Shown here: in pieces, positions 22,952 to 35,068 of the stretch
Layout: every line of letters starts with the position of its first letter
Position numbering within the stretch: position 1 is the stretch's first letter
Source: Zoroaster sp. YZ-2022
Taxonomy: Eukaryota > Echinodermata > Asteroidea > Forcipulatida > Zoroasteridae
DNA length: 64,000 bases
Direction of reading: 5' to 3'
NCBI GenBank assembly: GCA_029582265.1
Contig: CM055821.1
Location: 40,061,004-40,125,003 of the forward strand
Made by a program: the position numbers and the translations under genes
The notes under the pieces: model-generated
Told to the model about the DNA's origin: nothing
Database searches by the model: none
Seen by the model: the letters and a program-made list of their open reading frames with translations, nothing else

Positions 22952-23338
22952 GTGAGTGCTTCCATAAAGCGTCCGGATTACCCCCCTCTGGAATTATTTC
23001 AAAACCTCATAAAACTACTTAAGTGAATTGTTTTTCTCCGGGGGAGGATGGAGGCTGCTCTCACAGATGCATGAAGGCACTTTGATTATTTTTGTAGGAT
23101 CCCGTTTATGATGCGAAGGCTGTAGCTATCCGAACAGCAGGACACACGTTGAATTAGTGAGCTATGAAGACCTGAATTGATTGAGTTTTACATCCTTGTA
23201 CGAGACAGTGTGCGTGATGAATCATCTTAAGGGCTTTAACTTAATCGGTTTGACGTCAAACAAGATGTAAAGCTTCTCGAGGGTTTTCAGATCCAGATAA
23301 CAACCCAACACACGTTTGGAGAGCTTTTTTGTATCAAG

Positions 23339-26300
23339 ATGGCTGGTTTCATTGACGGGTACACACCTAGTCGTCGCTTTACCATGGATTTTAGATGTTT
23401 GGGTGTGTTGTGGGCTACCGATACGAAAATCACGGTTAGGGCGGGTGATTCCAAACCCGTGACTGTGCTAGACTCGCCCTCGAGGCTCCTGGCGCAGGGT
23501 AAACGAGACAGAGGCGGGTATGTACTGGTCCCTAGAAATGTATCTCGTTCAGAATCATTGTGGAGACTGGAGTTGTTCTTTTGTTTTTGTTTTTGTTTGT
23601 TTGTTTTGGGGGTGTTTTTTTTTCAGTTTCCATGGTAACGTATATGTAATATTTCCTCATTACACGAAACAATTTGTTCTATTTAATGAGCATCACAAAA
23701 CACACTTATCTGTGAAACTTCAAACCATGTTGTTTAATTACAATTGTTTCATGTTACACTATTTCTGTCACGTTGTATATATACGGTACCTTATGACATA
23801 AACGCATTAGGATGGAATTACTTTGAAGGATTATGGCAAGAGACCTTTCAACTAACGAAGCCATTGATTGCCGAGACAGTAGTGATCAAAGGATGGGTCC
23901 ACAGCTGATGAGGGGGATTCGCAGCACGTAGAGAATCCTAAACATTGGATTTCTTATGGTAATTGTTAACTTTTATATAGGCTAAACAGAAGATATTCAA
24001 AGAGATCACAGGCCCCCTTTCTCTCACTGGTTCCTGATGGATATAAAGACATGAATGAAGCTACATTTGAAGACACGGATCCTATAAGTATTTCACGACA
24101 CTGTATTCAGTGGCGGACCATGGGAAGATCGAAGTTTCACTCCTTTGTGGCAATGTATACTGTAACCAACGTGATATTGTGAAGAACATGATTAACCAGG
24201 CAAAAATAACTCACCACTCATCTTTTGTGGAAGATAGCTCTGGTGATCAGAAAAAACTCTTTAACATTGTTGAAAAGCTGCTTCATAAACCCAAAGCTCC
24301 AGTGCTTCCATCTACACACTCCGATCAGGACCTCGCAAATGCTTTTTCAAACTTTGTTGTCACAAAAATTGAGAATATCCGTCGTTCTTTTCCCTCAGTA
24401 CCTGCCATTCTATCACAAACACCATCACGCAAGGATCCACAATGTAGACTGTCCATGTTTGAGCCTACTAGTGTTACGGAGATCAAGAAACTCATCATGA
24501 AATCGCCATCAAAATCATGTGAACTTGATCCAGTGCCAACTTCGCTAATAAAACAAAATATTGATGTGTTTGCTAAGTATATCACAATTATTGTAAACAG
24601 ATCTCTTTCTCCCGGTTGTTTCCCTAATAGTCAGAAGGTTGCTCATGTTAATCCACTCCTAAAGAAACCCAATTTGGACAAGGAAGTTTTCAAAAATTAC
24701 CGACCAGTACCGGTAACGAATTTAAAGTACCTTGGAAAAACAATCGAGCGAGTTGTTTCATCATGGATCTCTGACCATGTTCGTGCTAATAACCTGTCGG
24801 ACACATTTCAGTCAGCCTACAAACCATTTCATGGAACGGAAACTGCTCTTCTTAGTTCGTGTCAACAATGACATCTTATCTGCCATGGATGAGGGGAAAA
24901 TCACTGCATTAGTTTTGTTAGACTTAAGCGCCGCTTTTGACATGGTCGATCATAAAATCCTTCTCTCCCGCCTTCAATATCATCTTGGAATACATGACAC
25001 AGCCCTGGATTGGTGTAAGTCCTACCTTTTAAATAGGCCTCAGCATGTTTGTATTGGTATAAAACGCTATCTCCGAGCCTGTTATTCTTGACTATTTTGT
25101 ACCCCAAGGCTTTGTGCCCGGCCCACAGTGGTTTACTGTTTATACCTTTCCAGTTCGTGATATCATTTTGAAGTATAATTTAAATTACCATGTTTACGCT
25201 GATGACACGCAGCTTTACATTACTTTTAAATCTTCTCAAGAACCTGCCGATTCCTGCATTAAAACACTGGAGAAATGTATTCAAGAGATTCGAAGTTGGA
25301 TGAGACAAAACTTCCTGAAATTGAACGATGAAAAAACAGAATTTGTTCTATTTGGATCACGTCAGCAATTGTCTAAAGTTTCTCTTCCATTTATTACAAT
25401 TGGTGACTCGCAGATAACCCCCTCATTACAAGCACGTAATTTGGGTGTTATATTTGACTCGACAATGACTTTAATACCACATATCTCCAACATTGTTCGC
25501 ATATCATCATTTCATATCAGAAATATAAGCCGAATTAGGAAATACTTGAATAAAAGTGCTGCTGAACAAATTATACATGCGTTTGTCACATCACGGCTCG
25601 ATAACGGGAATGCTCTCCTTTACGGTCTCCCGCAGAATCAAATATCTCGTCTTCAGCACATACAAAACACAGCAGCTCGTGTTGTGACTTTGTCCAGAAA
25701 GTCATGCCATATCACGCCAATCCTGAAAGAACTACACTGGCTTCCTGTTTCACAGAGAATTTTTTTTAAACTTATGCTAATTGTTCACAAATCTTTTAAT
25801 AACATTGCTGCAATTTATATTTCTGAACTGCTTAAAGTCTACACTCCATCACGCAATTTGCGCTCCAGCAACATGTCACTCCTAAAGGAACCAACTTCAA
25901 AACGGAACTGGGGTGATAGGTCGTTTTCTGTCGCAGCTCCGAGACTCTGGAATCATCTTCCAACTAAACTCAAATCTTGTCATAGTATAACCAGATTTAA
26001 GTCGATGCTTAAAACTCATCTTATATCACAACTCTTCAAAGATGATGTATATTTGTAATTGCATTGTAGGTACATGTATCTCGGCACATAATTTTTTCCC
26101 TATGCTATCATTGTATATTGTTGTATTCATGTTTTTTCTTTGTTTCCGCGCCTTGAGCGCCCAGCAGGGTGGATATGTGCGCGCTAAAAATCTTTATTAT
26201 TATTATTATTTATTATTATTATTAATGTGCCCAGCCCCGCTGCACGTACATTGTACGTCATCATCAGATGATTAGCATATCCCCATACCAAGAGAAACCA

Positions 26301-29300
26301 GCTCGGATGTATCTCGTTAGTGTTGACGATAATTCCCACACAAATCTGCCTCGTCTAATGTCAATGACCAAAGAATCACTTAATTGAAGACACCGTGTAC
26401 CTCCAAATCGTATCATAATTTTGACAGCCGTGAACATGATTCAAAGTGTTTCTCTGTGAATGCAGTTATACGCTCTGGTAAAATTAAGCTCGACAACTGC
26501 GAAAAGACATGAAATTTGACGTCAAATTTCGCGACTTGGGGAAAAGTCCATGAAATTTGACGTCAATATTTAGGCCACCATAGGTATTCTCCCATGGATC
26601 CGGAATTAAATGAAAGTTGGGATGGGATTGAACAATGGATATAAAACATGGTGACGGAGAGAGGGAGTGATGCTTGATTGGGTAGGGTTACCCTCAAAAC
26701 TAAAGTGTTGAATCAACCTTTTAAGAGTTGGGTACAAATTTTTCCCTCTGAGAAAACGCGACTCCCGCGAGGGGTGTAGACATTAGAAATTTCCCCCTGA
26801 AATTAAATCATCTCGGGCACAATAACTACACAACCCCATCTGCTTTGATGGCTTGATTTTGTGGTTTATTTGCCGACTGAGGCACGATTTGCCAACTGGA
26901 AATTGGCATGGGGGTTGGCTATGGCCCTGATCATTTATATTGTTCAATAATATCAATAATGCTGTAAAACCTTAAATTAAGTATTACCGGAAAGCTACGC
27001 GAACCACGCTAAACACGGGTTGCTGGTATTAAAGCCCGTGCTTATTAAAACAATTTTTTCATGACCAATTTAAGTTCTCGCTTTCACCGTGTACATGTTC
27101 ATTTTTTTTCTTTTCAGTGGCTTGAACCCTGTGGATAGGGTGGTTTTGACGGCTGACAGGGGCTATCTCTTGTGGACCAATCCCAGAGGATCTATCGAGG
27201 TCAAGTTCAAATATGGACGATCCGGGGAAGATTTTACGTAAGAGCGCTTTCGTAGAAAATGTCAACGTTTCAAAATGTCCAACTCCTTGAATTTAATGAA
27301 ATTATGTTTTATTATAGGCAAATCTCGTAAAAGGTTTCTTACACTATCTTTATTTAATACTCTGTGTGATCAACTATTTTTCCAAATTGTCGACCGGCAA
27401 CTTTAGGTAAGCTATGATGAATAATTGTGGTAATTACCAAATAGTTCACCTCCCTTTGAAAAAATCTTAATTTGATTATCAAATATCCCTTGATATATTT
27501 CTGTTTGAGACACTTTTTTAATAGTTAAATTATTTTCCACCTGAATTGACATCAGTATAAAAAATAAAATGTGCGTTAATGTGAATAAGAAGTTCTGCGT
27601 GTTTGCCAATTGACTGCATTTTCACTAATTTTGCGTTGACTCGACGTAATATTAAGCAGTGATGGAAATTTCACATTTCTCCAGGCTACACGGAGAAGCA
27701 GTCAACATTACCAAAGGTGTATCATTCCTTTCAGTATTCATACCACTGACAAATCATGAAAGATTCCAAAGCTGTCCGGTTGACCACTGACGAAACTCAC
27801 GTGCATACACTTCTATACAGTTGTTGTATGGTAATTATTCGAGTTGTCATCTCCCGTAGTACTTCTAGCGACCGCCTGATGGGGGAATCTTGAGCAAAGG
27901 TTTCCCGCCTGCTGTTTGGAAAGTGTCGATGACTTCAAATGTGAAGTTTAGCATGTACATGTAAACCAGTCACATATCTTTCATCCAATAGTTTCATGAC
28001 GGGAAAGACGGTTTCAGTTTATGTTATTATAGAAGCTCTTGTCAATCAGGAGTTTGATCTTTTCCCAAAACGCTGGGACGCGTTCTTTAGCTTCATATCA
28101 AAGTGGATACTATATAGACGATGTGAATATAATGACATCACATGTTTATAAAAGAGGTCAAACTGCGCCTGGCACAAAATGTACACTGGTCTATGACAAG
28201 AAACTATCAAATCTGATATTTTGAGATGTCAAACATTCATAATTTGATTTATTTTTAATAAGGCACTAACATTACATCTCAAATGTTATTCATCTGAAAA
28301 TGACAAATGAAAATCCTGATGTTATATATGGAGAAGTGTACAAACTCTGCATACAAACATATACATTTTTGCTCGGCGGGAAATCACCGTGGTACTCTAA
28401 AAGGCAGAGTTGTTGACTCGAGTCGGTGACTCGGACTCGAGTCCGACTCGAGTCGCCAATTTTTGTGACTTGCGACTTGACTTGACTTGGACAAAAATGA
28501 CTTGGGACTTGACTTGACTTGGACAAAAATTACTTGTGACTTGACTTGACTTGAGTAAATTTGACTTGACGACATTGCAAGTCATCATGTATTTTAGGTT
28601 GTTTTATTACATGTATTTTTCTGGTCAATCCGGCCACGGCAGCCGAATACTTTTGTGACGGGAAAAAAATGCCGTCGCGAATTTTATATCTGTACGTAAT
28701 ACATAATAATAGTGTATACTGTACACGTATGTGCCTTGTCCTGTAAAGTGTACGCTACATGTCTAGTCTTCAACACAATCCGTCGTAGTGGAAGAAGTGG
28801 GCTATTACTGGTAAAGGCATTGCATTAATATTCAAAATAATTTATACAAACGGCTGGAACGAGGTTATAGCGACATTGTTAATTGTATTAAGAATTTGTA
28901 AAGTGTTGAACAAATTATCGCAAATTTTTCGTAAAACAAAACCGAATAGCTATTTTGACTCAAATTATGTTTATTATGTGTGTAATCATTAAAGGGTACA
29001 TGTTTTTTTTTTTTAATGTTTTACTCCGTAAAAAGGGAATTTTAAAATATTTTACGAACGTAATTTTTAAATTCTCCTTACATCACCTATGCAAGCGTTG
29101 TCAGAGTTGTCAACACAGAATCAGTAAGGATTTCATGCACAACGTTGTAATACACTGGATCCGGAGTCCGTGATTTTAACAAATGTATTGTTTGTGACAA
29201 TTAACAGCGACCGAATAACTAAGAAGCAGCAATTACTAGTTTTTGGGGCGTATACAAAATTTATCTTCTTCCAAATTACCAAATTCCGAGGCCCATATAA

Positions 29301-31229
29301 GAGTGTAAATTACCATCCGTCGGTTTCCGTCCTGGGAGAAAATGAATTGTCCGCGTGTAACAGCTTCAACCGTCTGCAAATTTTCTTACAAATATTGAAA
29401 TGAACCACTCTAAATACATGTTACCTACGCTAGATTGATAATTTTCAGATTAAAAAAATTAAAACCTCAATCGCTTCTTTCTATACTTTCCACACAACCC
29501 CCATAATTTCTGGACCGAATTGATGAAAAACTACCTGGTTCCCTGTTTTGTAAATAACATTGAATTCAGATGCGGACACCAACAAAAACAATGACGCACT
29601 AGGCCTACACAATTTGTGAAGCGTTAACGTCATACTTGGATTTGTTTGTGAGTTTCTGGTCTTCAATAGTCATTTATTTACCTCCCATCATGTTATCACT
29701 TGTTTTTCATTTTTTTTATTCAATCAGCAACTTATATTAATGAAGTAAAATACGTCTAAACATCTTCAATAAAGTGTCAATCTTTAGGCCTACAGTGTAC
29801 ATTTGAGCCTATACGTTTCACCATACATTTCCCTTCACATGTACTGCACGATACACGGTACACGTGTGTGCGTTTGTATAGTTTCTAGAAAATATTGCCC
29901 GATGATTACAGCGAGGTTTCGCGGCTAATTCGAGATAAATGTGTCAATTATGTATATCCTATAAACAACAAATGACAAACACTGGATTTATTCTCACTGC
30001 CAAGACAGGGAACATGACAAACAGAACATTATTATAGGCAAAAAAAAAAAAAAAAAGGCTCCAGTTTCTGGTGATCTCCGTGCGCGTGGCCTCAGCTAGA
30101 CCTGCACGTCGGCATTTTATTTTATTATTTTTTGCTATGAAACGATGTCCAATCGCAGCCACACTTTTTCACATAGGGGTATAAACGTTTGGCTGATTTG
30201 TGAGTCCTCTCTTAGCCACCATACTTTGTATAATGGGAAATTTGGTCCCCGCCTACACATGTAAAAAAAAATTAACAAAACAAAACAAACAAAAAACAAA
30301 ATCGCGTCACCGCACCAATTTTGAAACTGGAGACTTTTTTAGCCTTATTCGGGACGATAAATGACTTGTGACTTGACTTGACTTGAGAAAATTTGACTTG
30401 TGACTTGACTTGACTTGGGAAAATTTGACTTGTGACTTGACTTGACTTGAGAAAATTTGACTTGAGACTTGACTTGACTTGAGAACATTTGACTTGTGAC
30501 TTGACTTGACTTGAGAAAAAATTACTTGGTTACAACACTGCTAAAAGGTCACGCAAAGGGTATGCAAGTCACATGGTCTATAGGTGAACGGTAGCAACAG
30601 CGCTACTAGGTCTTCGGTATTAATACTAGTGTCGTCAGTTTCGAGTAAATTTACTATCATTTACTATCCGTTCTCCCGTATAGCAGATCCAAGGGGAGGG
30701 GACAAGCCCCAGGCCCACTCCCAAGTTAACCTTGGGAGAACAATGAATACAATGTGCCCTCTGCATTCATCAATAGTGGGTGAAAAAGTAGACATGTCCC
30801 ACCCCTTTTGTTCTATCGCCATACATGTGAATGTACCATACTTGTTTGTGTTCCCCATTTTTGGCAGTATGACTCCTCCCCCTTTTGACATGGACACGCT
30901 GAATCCGCCCCTGGCTTTCAATTTGCTGATGAATTATTCACGTTCTCTCATTTTTCTAACCAATCAGCTGCTTCATAGACCCCCAGCACCTGGGCGTCAT
31001 GATCTACGAGCTGTGTGGTAACTACCGGAAAGAATTAGTCGTAGACGGTCGCCAGCCCATCTCCAAAAACACCAACCCACATCACCTGAAGTCCATGGGA
31101 GTGCGCCGCGGCGAGAACAACTTTGAATTCCGGTCCAAGAATAGTGAAGTGCGACTGATTTTGGAGACTGTGCGAGACTTACAAACGCCGCTGCAGGCGT
31201 TCAAGTTCAACTATGTTTTGACCCTATGA
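23339..31229 (+). CDS. Tentative meteorin-like secreted protein (N-terminal domain only)
   Basis: Three exons join in phase: 23339-23517 (donor GGCGG|GTATGT), 27118-27237 (donor TTTTAC|GTAAGA) and 30968-31229 (stop TGA). The joined reading passes through GGGLNPVDRVVLTADRGYLL, W..PRGSIEVKFKYG, CFIDPQHLGVMIYELCGN and, near the end, LILETVRDLQTPLQAFKFNY. This order (G-L, then W-x-P-x-G-x-I-x-V, a lone C, G-x-x-IYE, then E-x-x-x-D-L-x-x-x-L-x-A-F-x-Y) parallels the first half of meteorin/meteorin-like cytokines. The stop comes where meteorins continue into their NTR-like half, so that half is absent or on unrecognised exons. The N-terminus is uncertain; the ATG at 23339 may be internal. Large introns hold a LINE and a 2.1-kb hAT element. 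Confidence 0.4.
24100..26224 (+). mobile_element. CR1/L2-like LINE, 5'-truncated, frameshifted, with (ATT)n tail
   Basis: Encodes a non-LTR reverse transcriptase in broken frames. Order of motifs: SPSKSCELDPVPTSLIKQ (about 24505), FKNYRPVPVTNLKYLGKTIE (24691), then after a shift near 24850 LVLLDLSAAFDMVDH (24912), then after a stop near 25092 FVPGPQWFTVYT, YADDTQLYITF (catalytic YADD, 25200), ARNLGVIFDSTM (25430), LHWLPVSQRI (25735) and the C-terminus ending FKDDVYL at 26058. No endonuclease domain remains. The 3' end reads CGCCTTGAGCGCCCAGCAGG then GTGGATATGTGCGCGC followed by TTATTATT repeats. It lies in an intron of the meteorin-like gene. Several shifts show it is dead. Confidence 0.92.
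26225..27117. other. Intronic sequence with CRE-like palindromes
   Basis: No exon recognised before the acceptor at 27117. Two TGACGTCA sites occur at 26517 and 26558; a fragment related to the MITE at 10979 is near 26865-26930. Confidence 0.4.
26511..26565. promoter_or_regulatory. Pair of CRE-type TGACGTCA sites in repeated context
   Basis: GAAATTTGACGTCAAATTTC at 26511-26530 is a perfect 20-base palindrome centred on the CREB/ATF site TGACGTCA. A second TGACGTCA lies 41 bases on, within the same CATGAAATTTGACGTCAA context. Function is not shown by sequence; it could be part of a repeat. Confidence 0.3.
28413..28575. repeat. Left subterminal ACTCGAGTC / ACTTGACTTG array of the hAT element
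   Basis: Starts with GACTCGAGTCGG palindromes, then three units of about 35 bases reading GACTTGACTTGACTTGGACA with spacers. Confidence 0.85.
30036..30345. mobile_element. MITE, GTCTCCGG family, copy 3, nested
   Basis: GGCTCCAGTTTCTGGTGATC at 30057 and GAAACTGGAGACTTTTTTAG-CC at 30322 are inverted. Same internal sequence as 8255-8653. Inserted inside the 2.1-kb hAT element. Confidence 0.75.
30360..30530. repeat. Right subterminal ACTTGACTTG array of the hAT element
   Basis: Five units of about 32 bases, TGTGACTTGACTTGACTTGA plus GAAAATTTGACT, in the same orientation as the left array. Confidence 0.88.
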
Positions 31230-31551
31230 GCGGGTAGGGAGGAACTATGCAAAATGCCATCAATTCATCCGTTTAAAATTATGTAAATATTTAACTGCAG
31301 CTTCATCAGTTAAAATAGCTTCACGGCTTAGCAGCTTAAATAATATTAAATTTTAATTCATAAATTGGCGCCATTTAGTAGGACTATTGTTCAAAGTTAA
31401 TTTCAAATCTAATTTCAAGAAATATATATTTAAACTAACATGTGATCATTTCATCACAATAGTCTGTTCACGTTTTTACGAGAAAAACATGTCATACATG
31501 TTTTTGCTAGTTTTATGCTGTCCGGCAGCTTTTTTTAAATTGGATATAACA
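31230..31551. other. Downstream flank of the meteorin-like gene
   Basis: AT-rich; no clear polyadenylation signal close to the stop. Confidence 0.3.
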
Positions 31552-32205
31552 ATATACACCCAATCACAACTTCTAGTTCCCCATAATATTTTAAAGAATA
31601 TTTCAACAAGTGTTGCATGAATTTTAAAAATTCAAAAAGCAAATGACAGAATGACATGTTCTACACAGCTCGTAATGAAATGGTTGAAATTCAATCATGC
31701 ATGCACAATTGACAGTGATTTGAATGAAAATTCAGCTGAAAAAAAAGTTGCAGTACAAAGCATTGCTTCAATGGCATGTTACACATGTAGTTTTCTGTAA
31801 GAACTCATGCATCAATAACAATGGTATTGATGGCTGTTTCATAATAAGAAAAGAATATTCAAAGAGCAATATGCAACATGCATGTCCATTGTTTTAGAAG
31901 GGTAGAGCAAGAGTTTAATATGGAATTGGTCCTCCATTATTCTCCATAACTGAGTTCTTACAGAAAACTACATGTGTAACATGCCCTTGAAGCAATGCTT
32001 TGTACTGCAACTTTTTTTTCAGCTGAATTTTCATTCAAATCACTGTCAATTGTGCATGCATGATTGAATTTCAACCATTTCATTACGAGCTGTGTAGAAC
32101 ATGTCATTCTGTCATTTGCTTTTTGTATTGTTAAAATTCATGCAATACTTGTTGAGATATTCTAAAAAATATTATGGGGAACTTAGAAGTTGTGATGGGT
32201 GTATG
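31552..32205. mobile_element. Foldback element, about 250-bp inverted arms
   Basis: Left arm starts TATACACCCAATCACAACTT and the right arm ends with its complement (TTGTGATGGGTGTATG). The arms match through GAAAACTACATGTGTAACAT near 31790/31970. Loop of about 160 bases without coding potential. Confidence 0.85.
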
Positions 32206-32231
32206 TTTCCTCTGAAGATGAAAGCACTTAA

Positions 32232-32402
32232 AGGGACAGTATTATCACGATCAGAGCAGACTTTCAACCGGGGCATGGAATCGGAGTCCTAGTTTAAAAT
32301 GAACACAGTGACTGAAAATTACTGAGTCATTTTCAGTCACTGAGTTAATCTAAAACTAGCACTCCGATTCCATGCCCTGTTGATCGTGACGATATTATCC
32401 CT
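32232..32402. mobile_element. Palindromic TTAA-flanked MITE, copy C
   Basis: TTAA at 32228-32231 and 32403-32406. AGGGACAGTATTATCACGAT left, complementary right, with central inverted TGACTGAAAATTACTGAGTC-type stem. Confidence 0.85.
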
Positions 32403-32406
32403 TTAA

Positions 32407-35068
32407 GACAAAATAATTTATCAGGATTGATACATCTACCAAAAATAAATCTGTTGGTAATAATTTTATTAATTTGTTAATCTGGTAATTACCAATTGTT
32501 GAACCTTCCCTCTAACGTCATTTATTTTATTCAAATATTTTACTGTAGCTTATATCAAAATTATATTAATTCTTATTAAATAAAATGTCATTCCTGTTCA
32601 CTAGTAAAATATGCATGGTCCGGCAGTTCCCTGCTTGCCGGACATTACGTATTAGTTGTTAATTTTTGATAATTTTATGTTTTTAAAGCATGTTTTTCAC
32701 CGTTTTAGCCCCTGGAAATGGAATACCCTTTTCCGTTGTACATAACACAGCATGCTGGGAATCCCCCCCACCACCCACCGGAAAACATAACACCATACCT
32801 GTAGACAAGTTGTTGGTAATCTTTTTCTTCAAAATGAATTCCAACTGTAAACTATTTCCTAACAATTAAGTTCATCTAATATAAACCTTTCTTGTTTGTG
32901 CTTGAATGAGACAACAAAATAGTTTACAAAGATATTTCTCATGACTTAGACTTTGTATTGAAATGAAAACTTCATGTATCTTGATTCAAAGAAAAAACAT
33001 TCATTTGCCGACATAGTTGTACCTTACCTTCAACAAACTAATAAACAGAGTACTGCATACACATTTACAACGATAGTTCATTGTATTTTTCTGCTTTTTA
33101 TTTGATATTTCATACTCTTGCAAAAACATGTTTATTTTCATGTAAAAAGTGTTTCATACATAGATAAATATGCAATCTGTGTTATACTAGCTTATCTGTA
33201 AAGATTGTAATTTTTAATCGTAATTATAAAACCTACTTAAATGCAAACAATTCTAAGTTCTGAAAAAGACAGGGAGTAACATCTTCCACTTTGACAGTAA
33301 AGAAAATTAGAGGGAAAAATTGAGCGTATAAGTTCCAACTCCAGGTCTTGAGATTTGGAAAGTTTTCATAAAACTATGAATAATAGTTTTGTTTAAATTA
33401 AGCTGTTGAAAACTGTTTACCGACTGAAAGGACCGATTATAAATGAAAAAAAATGGAAGGACTTGCTTATCGAACCTATATAGTAGGGTCATTCTCAAAG
33501 GCAAAGGACCGCTAAACGTTAGGGCCGCTAAAAACCATTGTTCTGTTCGAATTATTGAAGGAATTGTATATCATTGGTAAAATGTCTGTAAATGCATCTA
33601 TATTTTATAAATCAAGAGAGATGTACCATACTGTGATGTTCAGTTCATTTAATTTCGCCACGAGAAAAAGCAAAAACACATTCAGATTGTTTGCGTTCAT
33701 TCTAGATAATAAATTCCATGGCCTTGATCCATTTCAAACGTGTTGCACATTTCACGTTATCTAATAAATAATAGTATGTCTGACGGAATTCTCAAGATGT
33801 TTAGTAGTAGTACATGTACTATCACTAACTCCACATCAAGTAAGATGTTCGATTGTAATTCAGTAATTATTTTATAATCAGGTAATTACAAAAGGTGTAC
33901 ACTTCCCTTAAAATTGATTAAAGTAAATGAGTAGAAAATAACAATAAGATGCAATTAAATATCAGCTGACATTGTTTTGTTGTCTTTAGTGAAATAAATG
34001 ACATTTTTTTCAAATAGCTTTTACCCATGAGCTCTCAATGTTTGATTTTATTTCTAGCTCTATACAGAAGCCCTATTAGCCCAGCTGTTAAGTACCCAAT
34101 GATGGACAAAATGTGCACTTTGTGGTAAAATCCAGAACCGCCCCAAAATAGGTTTGATCCAAGATGGGTCCATAGCTTAAAATGATATTTGGCCCATTCT
34201 GAACCCCCTTGCAAAATGTCATGCTTTTACCACAAAATGCACAAGCGTTTTGCTCAGCAGCTGCACTAAAATGTCCTTACTGGATAATACCCACACTTGG
34301 AAACCTGCATTCATCCATTAAAGACATAACACCCGGGCAATTTTCTTTAAAATGTTATTTTAAGTGGAACATTGATAATTTTCTTTTAGAAAGGAAAACA
34401 AATACTTTGAAATGAGATGTTTCACAACACAGTTGGCAGAAGTTTGGTTTAACGGTAAAAAAAAAAAATGCCAAAATGAATTTATGACTGGACCCACTAT
34501 AAATTCATAAATACATATTTACTGTAAAACCATGCTTCTCAAGATATTTTTAAAGCGTATTTTCCTCAAATAAAATAACAATGTTTCAATGAAAAAAGAA
34601 CATTTTCAGAAACTGATGCTAAAATAGCAAAAAAACATGGGCGATACATCTTTAAATTTGCACATTCAATGAGTTTAACTATTTCACAAGTATTTAAACA
34701 AAACAATTGTTTTGACATGATGATGAATACACTTCTATTAGTATCCTTGTAGCGAGGACGGTGTCTTGAATTAATTTCAAATGAGATATTTCACCAAATA
34801 ATTGACTGTAAAAGAGTCCTTGGAAGTTATTCACTGAGAAAAGTATGAGAAAAGCAATCACAATTTTTACAGAAAACACTTGGAGTCATTAGTTGCTGTC
34901 GGCAACCTTTTGAAAATGTGTACATTTGGTTGTGTTTTCTCTGAATTAAGAGCACTTTATACCAAGTTCACATCAAGTTAGCTTTCAAACAATCATTCTG
35001 TAATTTTGTAATCCGGTAATTACCAATGTTATATCTTCCTTTTAATTTAAACACTGAACCAGCCAGTA
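32407..35068. other. Repeat-rich intergenic region
   Basis: No exon recognised. Ends of the dispersed GGTAATTACC... repeat family occur near 32480-32515, 33865-33905 and 34998-35045. A short block at 34070-34270 has inverted TTTTACCACAAA / TTTGTGGTAAAA halves (34118 and 34228), probably another small MITE. Confidence 0.4.
35041..35046 (-). promoter_or_regulatory. Possible polyadenylation signal ATTAAA for NAA80
   Basis: ATTAAA on the minus strand lies 23 bases past the NAA80 stop and coincides with the TTTTAA end of a dispersed repeat, so the transposon may supply the signal. Confidence 0.3.

Larger units (their letters stand above)
28405..30540. mobile_element. 2.1-kb nonautonomous hAT element
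   Basis: Flanked by an exact 8-base duplication CTAAAAGG (28397-28404, 30541-30548). Termini CAGAGTTGTTGAC and GGTTACAACACTG are imperfect inverted repeats starting CAG. Subterminal arrays of ACTTG repeats lie at both ends in the same orientation. I see no transposase reading frame inside. A GTCTCCGG-family MITE is nested at 30036-30345. The element lies in the last intron of the meteorin-like gene. Confidence 0.88.

Noticed and set aside
28290..28588. Serine/lysine/valine-rich open frames on the minus strand
   Set aside because: Encoded by the ACTTG subterminal array of the hAT element.
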